Source: Alphaproteobacteria bacterium
GTDB taxonomy: Bacteria; Pseudomonadota; Alphaproteobacteria; Micavibrionales; UBA2020
Length of the DNA: 64,000 nt
Reading direction: 5' to 3'
Assembly: GCA_025934695.1 (NCBI GenBank)
Contig: JAICWS010000004.1
Coordinates: forward strand, 124,001 to 188,000
Below the pieces are notes generated by a model. That model was not told the origin of the DNA. It did not search any database and worked only from the letters and a program-made list of their open reading frames with translations. Shown here piece by piece: positions 34,413-43,443 of this stretch (its first letter is position 1; every line of letters starts with the position of its first letter). The position numbers were made by a program, and so were the translations under genes.

Positions 34413-34871
34413 TCACGGACCGATCGTGGGCGCGCCGACGATTTCAAAGTCGAACATGCCCGTCATCGTCAGGAACAGGAGGAAAGCCAGAACCCCGCCG
34501 ATGATGCCGACGGTCTTTTCGCGCTGGCGTATCCATTCGATGAAGCCCTTCTTAAACTCCGCGATGATCGCGGCTGGGACATGGTCCGTCGCCTTGCGCT
34601 CGAGGAAGTTGCCGATGTAGGGCAGCGCCATCACGATGAGGAAGAGATGCGCGAAAAAATCGACCAGCAGGTCGGAGTCATGATCGCTGATGAAGGGGAC
34701 GAAGATGACCGTCACCAAGGCATAGGCAGCCGCGCCGAGACCAAGGTAGTCGAGGTGCTTCTTGATAAAGTCGATCGCCTTGAACAGCGGGCCCAGGCTT
34801 TTCGGGATCATGCTGGTCAGGTTCAGCAGTGAAAAGGCGGCCAGGAGGCTGATGGTGATAAGTCGCAACAT
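34413..34871 (-). CDS. Small integral membrane protein
   Basis: ATG 34871 behind GGAAGAAG gives 152 residues, shorter than the open frame from 34952. About four hydrophobic stretches are visible (residues 2-20, 47-65, 76-95 and 125-145), with a charged loop VKKxLxxYL-like at 31-42 and EFKKGFIEWIRQREK near 110. No family recognised. It lies upstream of the YfhO pair on the same strand, 108 bases away, so a shared transcript is possible. Confidence 0.6.
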   Translation of the reverse strand: MLRLITISLLAAFSLLNLTSMIPKSLGPLFKAIDFIKKHLDYLGLGAAAYALVTVIFVPFISDHDSDLLVDFFAHLFLIVMALPYIGNFLERKATDHVPAAIIAEFKKGFIEWIRQREKTVGIIGGVLAFLLFLTMTGMFDFEIVGAPTIGP

Positions 34872-35231
34872 AAAAAAACTTCTTCCAAGCTTTTCAATTA
34901 TCAAATTATAACACGGACTTGCTGTCACTTTCCTGACAAAATGTTTCGGCACCGTATCTGGAGACGAACATTCTTTGGGATATATATGAAAAGTTCAGCA
35001 TGTCGCGGACGTGGCAGAGCTCCAGTGCCGCCACAATTTAACCTAATCCATGTACCTTTGCGGGCAAGGCTCAACCAGCCGATACCATAGGATTTCCACA
35101 AGATGTTATTTCCCGGAATAACGGATTTCATCCTCGTCCAACCGAAGGCAGTAGATTTTTCATGACAAAACGGCTTTTGCTTCGTTAGCTATTACGAGCC
35201 AATCGCCAAATTGAACCGGGAAAGTTTCAAT
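34872..35231. other. 360-base divergent intergenic region
   Basis: AT-rich gap between divergent genes. A TTATAAT at 34905-34911 (minus strand) could serve as a -10 for the small membrane protein gene, though no matching -35 is clear. A weak 7-pair hairpin on the minus strand (35011-35034) is present. I see no gene or RNA that I can support. Confidence 0.4.
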
Positions 35232-37634
35232 ATGAATAAGCGCATTACCGTGGTCGCAATGGCCGCAATCGCCATCGTTCTCGCCTTTGGAGCTCCGGCG
35301 CGCGCCGATGATCCGCCAACGCGGGTCGCGCGCGTTTCGCACGTCGATGGCGACGTGTCGCTGCAGCCCGGTGACAGCGACGACTGGACCTGGGCGTCAT
35401 TGAACCGCCCGCTCACGACAGGCGATAGCCTCTGGGTCGACAAGGGTGCCCGCGCGGAAATCCGCATCGGCTCGGCGGCGGTTCGCGCGTCGGAAAACAC
35501 GTCCCTCTCGCTGCTCAACCTCGACGACCGCTCGGCGCAATTCGGCCTGAACTCCGGCACAATCATCGTGCATGTGACGCATATTCCCGACCAGGGCTAT
35601 TTCGAGATCGATACGCCCAATGTCGCGGTCTCGCTGACCCAGCCGGGCGACTATCGCATTAACGCCGCAGATACCGGCGACTTCACGGCGCTCGACGTGC
35701 GCAAGGGAGCCGCGCAGGTGACCGGCACGCGCATGGCGTTCAAGGTAACGGCGGGATCCGAAGCCGAAATTTCCGGCGCTGGCGACAATCTCAGCTATGA
35801 TTTTTATGACCTGCCGTCGGCAGACGCCTTCGACAACTGGTCGCGGATGCGCGACTGGCGTGTCGCCCGCGCGCGTTCGGCGCGCTATGTGTCCCCTGAG
35901 TTGACGGGTTACGAAGATCTCGACGCCAACGGCAGCTGGGTGCAGGATCCGCAATATGGCGAAGTCTGGCAGCCGGCGCATGTTTCTTCCGACTGGTCGC
36001 CGTATCGCAACGGGCACTGGGCCTGGATCGAGCCCTGGGGATGGAGCTGGGTTGACGATGAACCCTGGGGCTTCGCGACCTCGCATTATGGCCGCTGGGC
36101 CTACCGGCCGGCGGGCACCTGGGTCTGGGTGCCGCCCCGCGCCGAGGAAGTCCAGGCTTCCTGGCCGGTCTATTCGCCCGCCAACGTCATTTTCATCCAG
36201 AACACGACTGTCGTGAATTATAACGCCCCGGTCGTGTCGTGGATTCCGCTCGCGCCCGGCGAGGCTTACGTTCCCGCCTATCAGTGCAGCCGTGACTATA
36301 TGCAGCGGCTGAACCGCACGAATACGATCGTCGCGGGACCCGGCATCATTTTCGAGGAAAACCGCACCGTTTCGCCGCGCGCGTTCCGCAACCTCGTCGC
36401 CGCAAGTGCGGTCGTTGCCGTGTCGCAGCAGGCCTTTGCGTCGGCGCAGCCGGTCGGGAAAGCAACCTTGCGCGTGAACGTGGCCGCCGTCACGTCGCGG
36501 CCTGCGGCTGCTACCGCGCCTGTCGCGCCCGTGAAAGCGAGCGCCGTTCCGTCGCCCGCCGGCCGCCCCGCCGCTGCCGCGCCCAAACCGCCGCAGCAGG
36601 TCGCGCAGCGCCGGGTCGTCGTGAAGGAAACGCCGCCGCCCAAGCCCGTGCCCTTCGAGAAGAAGCAGCAATTGCTGCAGAAAAACGCCGGCAAGCCGCT
36701 GGCGCCCGACGCCGAGAAATCGCTGCGCGCGCAAGCGCCCGCGCCGGCGGTCGTCAAAGCGGCGGTCGCGCCGGAAACCGCGCCCGCACCCGAGACGCAG
36801 CGGAAGCCGCGCCCCGCCCAGATGCACGGCTATGGACGCCTTGAACCCGCGCCGCAGCAGGGCCAGCCCGCGGCACAGACGCCGCAGGAAAGCCGGCAAC
36901 AGCAGCGCCAGCAGGAACAGGAGCAGCGCAAGGCCGATCAGCAGCAGAAACAGGAAGAACAGCAGCAGCTTCGCCAGCAGCAAGAGGAGCAGCAGAAGAC
37001 GCAGCAACAGCAGCGCCAGCAGGAAGAAGAGCAGCGCAAGGCCGATCAGCAGCAGAAGCAGGAAGAACAGCAGCAGCTTCGCCAGCAGCAAGAGGAGCAG
37101 CAGAAGGCGCAGCAACAGCAGGAAGAAGAGCAGCGCAAGGCCGATCAGCAGCAAAAGCGGGAAGAGCAGCAGCAGCTTCGACAGCAGCAAGAGGAACAGC
37201 AGAAGGCGCAGCAACAGCAGCGTCAGCAAGAAGAAGAGCAGCGCAAGGCCGATCAGCAACAAAAGCAGGAAGAACAGCAGCAGCTTCGCCCGCAGGAACA
37301 AGAGCAGCAGAAGCCACAGCAACCGCCGCAAGAAGAGCGGCAACAACAACGCCAGCAGGAAGAAGAGCAGCGCAAGGCCGATCAGCAGCAGAAGCAGGAA
37401 GAACAGCAGCAGCTTCGCCAAGACAAGGTAGATCAGCAGAAGGCTGATCAGGACCAGAAGCAGAAAGAGCAGCAGCTTCGCCAGGAGAAAGCTGACCAGC
37501 AGAAGGCTGATCAGGACCAGAAGCGCAAGCAGGACCAGGACGCGCGCCAGAAGAAGCTCGACGACGAGCGCAAGGCCCGCGAGGAAAAGCAGCAAAACGG
37601 CTCCGACGGCCAGGGCCAGCCGTCCGCTCCCTAA
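35232..37634 (+). CDS. FecR/DUF6600 protein with Gln/Glu/Lys-rich repeat tail
   Basis: ATG 35232 gives 800 residues. A signal peptide (cleavage near ARA-DD at 25) leads into a FecR-like domain (about 28-150: VARVSHVDGDVSLQPG, RAEIRIGSAAVRASENT). Next is a Trp/Tyr-rich DUF6600 region (about 230-320: GSWVQDPQYGEVWQP, GHWAWIEPWGWSWVDDEPWGFATSHYGRW). A Pro/Ala linker follows (about 400-540), then a low-complexity Q/E/K/R coiled coil from about 565 to the end. Secreted or outer-membrane-associated; function unknown. The tail is a tandem repeat of about 36 residues. Confidence 0.8.
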   Translation: MNKRITVVAMAAIAIVLAFGAPARADDPPTRVARVSHVDGDVSLQPGDSDDWTWASLNRPLTTGDSLWVDKGARAEIRIGSAAVRASENTSLSLLNLDDRSAQFGLNSGTIIVHVTHIPDQGYFEIDTPNVAVSLTQPGDYRINAADTGDFTALDVRKGAAQVTGTRMAFKVTAGSEAEISGAGDNLSYDFYDLPSADAFDNWSRMRDWRVARARSARYVSPELTGYEDLDANGSWVQDPQYGEVWQPAHVSSDWSPYRNGHWAWIEPWGWSWVDDEPWGFATSHYGRWAYRPAGTWVWVPPRAEEVQASWPVYSPANVIFIQNTTVVNYNAPVVSWIPLAPGEAYVPAYQCSRDYMQRLNRTNTIVAGPGIIFEENRTVSPRAFRNLVAASAVVAVSQQAFASAQPVGKATLRVNVAAVTSRPAAATAPVAPVKASAVPSPAGRPAAAAPKPPQQVAQRRVVVKETPPPKPVPFEKKQQLLQKNAGKPLAPDAEKSLRAQAPAPAVVKAAVAPETAPAPETQRKPRPAQMHGYGRLEPAPQQGQPAAQTPQESRQQQRQQEQEQRKADQQQKQEEQQQLRQQQEEQQKTQQQQRQQEEEQRKADQQQKQEEQQQLRQQQEEQQKAQQQQEEEQRKADQQQKREEQQQLRQQQEEQQKAQQQQRQQEEEQRKADQQQKQEEQQQLRPQEQEQQKPQQPPQEERQQQRQQEEEQRKADQQQKQEEQQQLRQDKVDQQKADQDQKQKEQQLRQEKADQQKADQDQKRKQDQDARQKKLDDERKAREEKQQNGSDGQGQPSAP
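36927..37478 (+). repeat. Tandem repeats encoding the Q/E/K-rich tail
   Basis: CGCAAGGCCGATCAGCA recurs at 36927, 37035, 37134, 37242 and 37371. Spacings are 108, 99, 108 and 129 bases, all multiples of three. Units encode a QRKADQQQKQEEQQQLRQQQ-type block. Strong identity between units predicts length variation between strains. Confidence 0.85.
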
Positions 37635-37721
37635 GGGCCAGGCGAACTAAAAGCTGCCTCCGCCATTCGTTACGGCGAAGGCTGACGGCGGCCTTCACCT
37701 ATTGCGAAGGAGACCCCTCAC

Positions 37722-38189
37722 ATGCAGCTTACCAGTCCTGGCTTCACTTCCGGGTCGGTCATTCCCGACATGTACACCTGCAAGGGCCAAAACATCTCAC
37801 CCGAGCTGGAGTGGAGCGAAGCGCCCGAGGGCACTAAAAGCCTGGCGCTGATCGTCGAGGATCCGGATGCGCCCAAAGGCACCTATACGCACTGGATCGC
37901 CTACAATATTTTGCCGGGCACGCGGACGCTGACCGGCAACTTCGCGAATATCGGGGGCGCCCGGGCCGCGGACGGCCTTATGCAGGGCCGCAACGACTTC
38001 GGCAAGACCGGCTACGGCGGCCCGTGCCCGCCGGTGGGCGACCGGCCACACCGCTATTACTTCCGCATCTACGCGCTGGACGTGAAACTGAAGCTCGAGC
38101 CCGGCGCCTCGCGCGCGGAGCTCGAAGAAGCCATGGAAGGCCATATCATCGGCCAGGGCGAATTGATGGGCAAGTACCAGGTGCATTAG
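37722..38189 (+). CDS. YbhB/YbcL-family PEBP protein
   Basis: 155 residues, a complete phosphatidylethanolamine-binding-like domain. Family stretches: FTSGSVIPDMYTCKGQNISPELEW near 10-33, LALIVEDPDAPKGTYTHWIAYNIL near 43-66, GYGGPCPPVGDRPHRYYFRIYALD near 98-121. The DPDAP and GPCPP.G..HRY motifs form the anion-binding site. No signal peptide, so cytosolic. GAAGGAGA sits upstream. Biological role of bacterial members is unclear. Confidence 0.9.
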   Translation: MQLTSPGFTSGSVIPDMYTCKGQNISPELEWSEAPEGTKSLALIVEDPDAPKGTYTHWIAYNILPGTRTLTGNFANIGGARAADGLMQGRNDFGKTGYGGPCPPVGDRPHRYYFRIYALDVKLKLEPGASRAELEEAMEGHIIGQGELMGKYQVH

Positions 38190-38198
38190 AAAGCGCTT

Positions 38199-38585
38199 TT
38201 AGCGCACTGTCTCATCGGCTTCGAAAATGCCGAAGGTGTTGCCCTCGGTATCGATGAAATAACCCTGCCAGCATTTGCCCGGCACGGCGAATTTCGGCAA
38301 GGCGACGATGCCGCCGTTCGCGAGTATCTTTTTCGCAGCCGCGTCGAAATCCGCGACTTCCATCGAGCAGACATAAGCGTTCGTGCCGCTTTGCGGCTTC
38401 GGCGCTTCTGCCGGGCGCTTCAGCAACCCGCCGCCGATGCCTTTCGTCTCGATGCGCCAGTATTCGATCGGTAGGCCCTTGGCCTCCGCGAATGTCCAGC
38501 CGAACACCTCGGCATAGAATGTCGCCGCGCGTCTGGGCTCATCGGCCTGGATTTCGAAATAGAAGGGGCCGCTGGTTGTTGCCAT
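38199..38585 (-). CDS. VOC-family protein (glyoxalase-like fold)
   Basis: ATG 38585 gives 128 residues; the longer frame to 38675 would run through the tRNA-Cys gene and is rejected. Typical VOC pattern: GPFYFEIQADEPRRAATFYAEVFGW at the start, EVADFDAAAKKILANGGIV near 75-93, and GYFIDTEGNTFGIFEAD at the end. Such small proteins bind metal or small molecules; the glyoxalase His/Glu set is incomplete. Role unknown. Confidence 0.85.
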   Translation of the reverse strand: MATTSGPFYFEIQADEPRRAATFYAEVFGWTFAEAKGLPIEYWRIETKGIGGGLLKRPAEAPKPQSGTNAYVCSMEVADFDAAAKKILANGGIVALPKFAVPGKCWQGYFIDTEGNTFGIFEADETVR

Positions 38586-38607
38586 TTTTGATTCAGAAGC
38601 GAAGTTT

Positions 38608-38681
38608 TGGAGGCACGGGCCGGAATCGAACCGGCATTCAAGGATTTGCAGTCCTCTGCATCGCCATTCTGCCACCGCGCC
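38608..38681 (-). tRNA. tRNA-Cys (GCA)
   Basis: 74 bases on the minus strand: acceptor GGCGCGG pairs with CCGTGCC (one G-U), discriminator T, encoded CCA. Anticodon loop in GGACTGCAAATCC gives GCA. T-arm GCCGGTTCGATTCCGGC is standard. Located upstream of the VOC gene on the same strand. Confidence 0.96.
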
Positions 38682-38867
38682 TTAAAGAAGGTGACTTAAA
38701 GCCGGGCGGGTAGGCCCGAGCCAGAGTAAAGGGTTATAATATTTCGCTATCCCCGGTCAATCATTAATATATGTCGCAAAGAGGACCGAGATTCCGCTTT
38801 TCTCTCACCCGCTTCGGTGTATATTAAGGGCGTTGGGGGAGTTAAGCCGCTCAATTAAAAGGTAAAA

Positions 38868-39533
38868 ATGACAATACATCCCTTTGCGCAGGCGCGCGAA
38901 AACATGGTCGAAAACCAGCTCCGCCCGAACAAGGTGACGGACGCGGCCCTGCTGGAGGCGGTGCGCAAAATCCCGCGCGAGCAGTTCGTGCCGCGCCACC
39001 TGCAAAGCATCGCCTATATCGACGAGGATATTCCGCTCGGCGGCGGGCGTTTCCTGCGCGAGCCTGTCATCGTCGCGCGGCTGATCCAGGAAGCGGCGGT
39101 CAGGAAGGGTGACATCGTCCTCGATATCGGCTGCAACAGCGGTTATTCGACGGCGGTGCTGGGCAGCCTCGCCGCCACGGTCGTGGCGCTGGAAGCCGAA
39201 GACGCGCTGGCCGACGAAGCCGAAAAGCTGCTGCATGATCTCGACATCTGCAACGTCGTCGTCGTGCGCCAGAAAGACATGCGTGAAGGCTATCCCAACC
39301 AGGGTCCTTACGACGTCATCTTCATCAACGGCTCGATCCCCTCCGTGCCCGCGCGCATCAAGGCGCAGCTGGCGGACGGCGGACGGCTTGTGACCGTGCT
39401 TTCCGGCAATGGCCACATGGGCCAGGCCGTGCTGATCACGCGCGACGGCGACAGTTTTTCGCAGCGCGTGCTGTTCGATGCGGCGACGCCGACGCTCAAG
39501 GGCTTCGAAGCGGAGAAGAGCTTCGTTTTCTAA
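38868..39533 (+). CDS. pcm: Protein-L-isoaspartate O-methyltransferase
   Basis: 221 residues. SAM motif I is VLDIGCNSGYSTAVLGSLA near 88; upstream are the family's ENMVENQLRPNKVTD and IPREQFVP near 35 and YIDEDIPLGGGRFLREP near 51-67. It repairs isoaspartyl residues in aged proteins by methylation. It is of the shorter alphaproteobacterial type, in which the usual catalytic signature is relaxed, so a related methyltransferase role is possible. AAAAGG precedes the ATG. Confidence 0.82.
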   Translation: MTIHPFAQARENMVENQLRPNKVTDAALLEAVRKIPREQFVPRHLQSIAYIDEDIPLGGGRFLREPVIVARLIQEAAVRKGDIVLDIGCNSGYSTAVLGSLAATVVALEAEDALADEAEKLLHDLDICNVVVVRQKDMREGYPNQGPYDVIFINGSIPSVPARIKAQLADGGRLVTVLSGNGHMGQAVLITRDGDSFSQRVLFDAATPTLKGFEAEKSFVF

Positions 39534-39665
39534 ACATTGCGCCCGTTAAATTTCCAGAACGAAAGAAAATGGGCGGCAAACGGACTCGCTTTTCTAAAAA
39601 GAATCCCCTAAAACTTTTATATTCAACAGTTTTTTGGTAAGCTGGCCGCAGGTGAATGGCAGGAA

Positions 39666-40298
39666 ATGGCTGATATAAAGACAGAGCAGGAACCGTCGAT
39701 CGAGGAAATTCTGGAATCTATCCGCCAGATCATTTCCGAAGACGGCACGCCCGCGACGCCTGAAGCTCCGCCGCCCCAGGCCGCCAAGCCGGCAGCGCCC
39801 GCGCCCAAGGCGCCGGAACCGCCGCCGACGCCCAAGCCTGTCGCCAAAGCGCCGCCGCCGACGCAAGCACCGAAGGCCGCGCCGCCCCCGCCACCACCAC
39901 CACCGCCGCCTCCTCCGCCCACGCCTGCGCCGACGCAGGCGCCGCAGCCCATTCTTGAGCTGACGGACAAGGTTGAGGAAGAACCGGCGCCCACCGCGCC
40001 CCCGCGCATCGTTCTGGAGGAGCTCGAGATGGAGAACCCCCCGCTGATGTCAGAAATGACCGAGGAAGCCGCCGTCGCCGCGATGGCGCGCATCCTCGCG
40101 CAGAATCTGGCCGTCGAACGCGAACTGCCCGGCAAGCCCGGCCCCGTCACGCTCGAGGACATCGCGCGCGACCTCATGCATCCGCTCATCAAGACCTGGC
40201 TCGACAAGAATCTGCCGCTCATCATCGAAAAGCTCGTCGCCCGCGAAATCGAAAAGCTCTCGCACAAGGCGCTCGACAAGATGTCGGGCGGGCATTAA
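39666..40298 (+). CDS. PopZ-like polar organizing protein (DUF2497)
   Basis: 210 residues in the PopZ layout: a short N-terminal helix (EPSIEEILESIRQIISEDG, about 8-26), a Pro/Ala/Glu-rich disordered linker (about 28-120), and C-terminal helices (LMHPLIKTWLDKNLPLIIEKLVAREIEKLS, about 170-200). In Caulobacter PopZ forms pole-located condensates that tether the chromosome origin through ParB. This is good class-level evidence for an alphaproteobacterium. The proline tract PPPPPPPPPPPP-like at about 78-90 is coded by a GC-rich simple sequence that may vary in length. Confidence 0.85.
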   Translation: MADIKTEQEPSIEEILESIRQIISEDGTPATPEAPPPQAAKPAAPAPKAPEPPPTPKPVAKAPPPTQAPKAAPPPPPPPPPPPPPTPAPTQAPQPILELTDKVEEEPAPTAPPRIVLEELEMENPPLMSEMTEEAAVAAMARILAQNLAVERELPGKPGPVTLEDIARDLMHPLIKTWLDKNLPLIIEKLVAREIEKLSHKALDKMSGGH

Positions 40299-40320
40299 CA
40301 GCAAAAAATTTTTAGCCGTC

Positions 40321-40515
40321 TTTCTCCTCTCCTCTGGGAGAGGAAGGGGCCCGTCGCTTTATATGCGCATGCGAAGCATGCGTGCGACGGGAAGGTGAGG
40401 GTACTCCGTGCAACAATCGTCTAATCCGCTAATTTGGCTCGTGCTGAACGGAGTACCCTCACCTTCCCATGCCTTCGGCATGGGCCCCTTCCTCCCCCAA
40501 AGGGGAGGAGAAGAA
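40321..40515. repeat. Long inverted-repeat (cruciform-type) intergenic element
   Basis: A perfect 21-base inverted repeat GGGAAGGTGAGGGTACTCCGT (one base over in full form, 40389-40409 with 40448-40468) is nested in an outer arm pair GGAAGGGGCCC (40342-40352) with GGGCCCCTTCC (40482-40492). Two side hairpins sit between the arms: GCATGCGAAGCATGC near 40369 and CATGCCTTCGGCATG near 40469. Such palindromic elements are scattered in alphaproteobacterial genomes. It fills the gap between convergent popZ-like and glnE and may also act as a bidirectional terminator. Confidence 0.8.
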
Positions 40516-40517
40516 TG

Positions 40518-43364
40518 TCAAACTTCAAAGATTTTCTTATAAACCGCGAAGCTCGCCCTGAAATCCTTCTCCAGCAGCTGCGCGAAGGGTTTGAATTTCA
40601 TCTTTTTCGGCGCGGCGCTGAGTGCCAGGGCTTCGGCGAGGCCGGGCGGAGATTTGGCGGGGTCGTAGGGCATTTCGGCAGCGAGGCGCAGGAAACTCTG
40701 CACGTCCTGCGCATGGCCGAGCGCGCGGCGCAAGGGTTCGGCGTCGGCCTTCGTGATCAGCTTCTTCGCCAGCAAGCGTGACAGCGTTTCGTCGAGCGAG
40801 GGGTGGAACAGGCCCTTGTGTTTCGCCGCGTTCTTCAGCACCAGGAAATGCCCCGCGAAAAGAATGTCCATGATCCCGCCGCGGCGGTATTTCATGTTCC
40901 ACGGATCTTTCGAGCCGAACTGCTTTTCGACGCGCCCGCGCATATCCAGCATGTCGGACCGCAGTTTCTTCTCGTCGCGCGGGATCGACAGGATCTTCTC
41001 GATCTCGCGGCCGAAAAGTTTCGCCGTTTCCGGCGTCGCATGGACGAGGCGCGAACGGATCAGGCACATATGCTCCCACACCCAGGCGTCCTTGCGCTGG
41101 TATTCGAAGAAACCGTCGAGCTGCACCGCGATCGGTCCTTGCTCGCCGGCCGGGCGCAGGCGCGCATCGACGTCATAGAGGACGCCCTCCGCCGTCGGCG
41201 CCGTCACCGCTGAAATGAGGCGTTGCATCAGGCGGATATAATAGACATTCGGCTGCAGCGGTTTGGGGCCGTTGCTGAGCTTTTCTTTCGGCCCGACCTG
41301 GTACAGGCCGATAATATCGAGGTCGCTGTCGGCGAACATCTGCTGGGCTGCGAAGCTGCCCATGGCGAGGACGATGAACTCGCCCGACTTAAAGCGTCCG
41401 TGAGTAGCGGCGAATTCCTTCTCCACCTCGGGGATCAGGCAAGAAAGGGCGGCTTCCGCGATATCGGACAGGTAGCGCCGGCAGCGCCGGTGATCGGACA
41501 GTTTGCGCAGGATATGGATACCCGCGTGAAAGCGCCTCTCGCGCGCCCAGCGCCGGGCGAGATCGAGGACGTCCTGGTAATCGCGGGCGGCCGACAGCAT
41601 CCGCGCCAGGTCTTCTTTCAGCCAGCCCAGGTCCGGCAGCATGCCGAAAAAGTCGCGCGATAAAACGCCATCCAGCACCTGCGGATGCGTGCCGAGATGA
41701 TCGGCCAGCGCGGGCGAGGTGCCCATGACGTCCGCCACCAACTCCATCTGCTGCGGGTGTTTCATGAACATCGAGAAGATGGGTATGCCGGAGGGCAGGC
41801 GGCTTAAGAAACCGTCGAAGCGGATAAAGGCATCATCCGGATGCGGCGTCTTGCTCAAGGCATCAAGCAGGTGGGGCGTCAGCTCGGTCAAAATCTGCCG
41901 CGCGCGCTCGCTGCGCACGGCGCGATAACGCCCGTGGTGCCAGCCGCGGATGGCGGAGGTCACCCTCGTCGGCTCCGCAAAACCCATTTTCTTGAGTGTT
42001 TGAAGCGTTTCCGGATCGTCTTCGACGCCGGTGAAGACAAGGTTGCCGGGACCTGCAAGACTGGGCGACTCGGTGAACAGGCCCGCATAGAGTCCCTGCA
42101 CCGCGCCGAGATGCGCCGACAGGTCGCCAGCGAATTTGTCGGGCGAGGAATATTCCATGAACTTCGAAAACGCATCGAACGCGTTCTGCGTCGCGGGCAG
42201 GCTGTGCGTCTGGCGGTCGTCCTGCATCTGCAACCGGTGCTCGACCCGGCGCAGAAACAGGTAGGAGTCATTCAGCGCCTTGCGCACGCCGGAGGTGATA
42301 TGGCCGGTTTCTTCGAGCGCCGCCAGCGCCCCTAAAGTATCCGGTCGGCGCAGACGCGGCTCGCGCCCGCCGTAGACGAGCTGCTGCGTCTGCGCGAAGA
42401 ATTCGATTTCGCGGATGCCGCCATGGCCAAGCTTGACGTTGAAATTGAGAAAGGGATTTCCCTTGGCCGCCGCGCGGCCCTTGTGCGCCTGCTTCGCGTT
42501 GATCTGGCGCTTGATGGAATGAATGTCCTGGATTGCCGCGAAGTCGAGGTTCTTGCGCCAGATCCAGGCGGTCATGATCTTCATGAAATCGGCGCCGACC
42601 GCTTCATCGCCCGCCACGGGGCGCGACTTGATCATTGCCGCGCGCTCCCAGTTCTGGCCGAGGCTGCCGTAATAGGTCTCCGCCGTCTCGATGGAGACGG
42701 CAAGCGGCATCGCGCCCGGGTCGGGGCGCAGCCGCAGATCGGTGCGAAAGACATAGCCATCCTCCGTCGGCTGGTCGAGCATGCGCGCAAGATCGCGGGT
42801 CAGGCGGATGAAGAAATTCTGCGTCTCCTCGCGCGCCTTCACCGGCGCGCGGGCGGGATCGAAGATCACCATCAGGTCGATGTCGCTGGAATAATTCAGC
42901 TCGAAGGCGCCCCATTTGCCGAGCGCGATGACCGCGACGCCGCAGCCTTTGAGCGGGTCCTTCGCCTCCGGCAGGCGGACGAGTTTTTTCGCCTGCGCCT
43001 CCCGCAGCAGGTGCCTCAGCGAGACCGTGACGGCCATATCCGCGAATTCCGACAGGCGGCGCATGACGGTCAGGTCGTCCCAGTCGCCCTTCAGGTCGGC
43101 GACGCCGGCGATGGTCGCGATTTTGCGCTTGGCGCGGCGCAGGATGGCCATGACCTCCGTCGTATCACGCGCGGCGTCGGCTTCGGCCCGCGCCGACGAA
43201 AGAATTGACGTAAAACCGGCATCGGGCGGGCCGCCGGCGTAGGAGTCAAGATTCGCGGACAGCCAGGGACTATGGGCCTCGATCAGTGCGCGCCATCCTT
43301 CCGCCGGGGCAGGGGGTGCTTTTTTGGTGGTTTTAGGCCTGTACTTTGGAAAATGCGGACGCAA
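40518..43364 (-). CDS. glnE: Bifunctional glutamine synthetase adenylyltransferase/deadenylase
   Basis: 948 residues, the usual length (E. coli 946). The start is TTG 43364, with an in-frame stop two codons upstream. Two nucleotidyltransferase domains: the first (deadenylase type) with ALGKWGAFELNYSSDIDLMVIFD near 138-168; the second (adenylylase type) with AMGSFAAQQMFADSDLDIIGLY near 661-690. PII-dependent GlnE adds or removes AMP on glutamine synthetase to match nitrogen supply. In the second domain the usual GKLGGxE is replaced by GSFAAQQ while the DxD pair is kept, so the adenylylating half may be altered. Confidence 0.9.
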   Translation of the reverse strand: MRPHFPKYRPKTTKKAPPAPAEGWRALIEAHSPWLSANLDSYAGGPPDAGFTSILSSARAEADAARDTTEVMAILRRAKRKIATIAGVADLKGDWDDLTVMRRLSEFADMAVTVSLRHLLREAQAKKLVRLPEAKDPLKGCGVAVIALGKWGAFELNYSSDIDLMVIFDPARAPVKAREETQNFFIRLTRDLARMLDQPTEDGYVFRTDLRLRPDPGAMPLAVSIETAETYYGSLGQNWERAAMIKSRPVAGDEAVGADFMKIMTAWIWRKNLDFAAIQDIHSIKRQINAKQAHKGRAAAKGNPFLNFNVKLGHGGIREIEFFAQTQQLVYGGREPRLRRPDTLGALAALEETGHITSGVRKALNDSYLFLRRVEHRLQMQDDRQTHSLPATQNAFDAFSKFMEYSSPDKFAGDLSAHLGAVQGLYAGLFTESPSLAGPGNLVFTGVEDDPETLQTLKKMGFAEPTRVTSAIRGWHHGRYRAVRSERARQILTELTPHLLDALSKTPHPDDAFIRFDGFLSRLPSGIPIFSMFMKHPQQMELVADVMGTSPALADHLGTHPQVLDGVLSRDFFGMLPDLGWLKEDLARMLSAARDYQDVLDLARRWARERRFHAGIHILRKLSDHRRCRRYLSDIAEAALSCLIPEVEKEFAATHGRFKSGEFIVLAMGSFAAQQMFADSDLDIIGLYQVGPKEKLSNGPKPLQPNVYYIRLMQRLISAVTAPTAEGVLYDVDARLRPAGEQGPIAVQLDGFFEYQRKDAWVWEHMCLIRSRLVHATPETAKLFGREIEKILSIPRDEKKLRSDMLDMRGRVEKQFGSKDPWNMKYRRGGIMDILFAGHFLVLKNAAKHKGLFHPSLDETLSRLLAKKLITKADAEPLRRALGHAQDVQSFLRLAAEMPYDPAKSPPGLAEALALSAAPKKMKFKPFAQLLEKDFRASFAVYKKIFEV

Positions 43365-43443
43365 TGATCATACTCATCTTATTGAAACAGCTATATACTA
43401 GCAGCCCGAGGGTGGAAAGATAACTTAATCAATAATCCGCGAC

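Noticed and set aside
35011-35034. Hairpin in the divergent gap before the FecR gene
   Set aside because: Only 7 pairs on one strand, no U-tract or conserved feature.
36927-37478. CRISPR-like or satellite repeat
   Set aside because: In-frame protein repeat of varied length within an intact gene.
35397-37595. 732-residue Leu-rich frame on the minus strand
   Set aside because: It is the antisense of the Gln-rich repeat gene (CAG read as CTG gives Leu).
38586-38675. N-terminal extension of the VOC protein
   Set aside because: The extra codons run through tRNA-Cys; ATG 38585 matches the family start.
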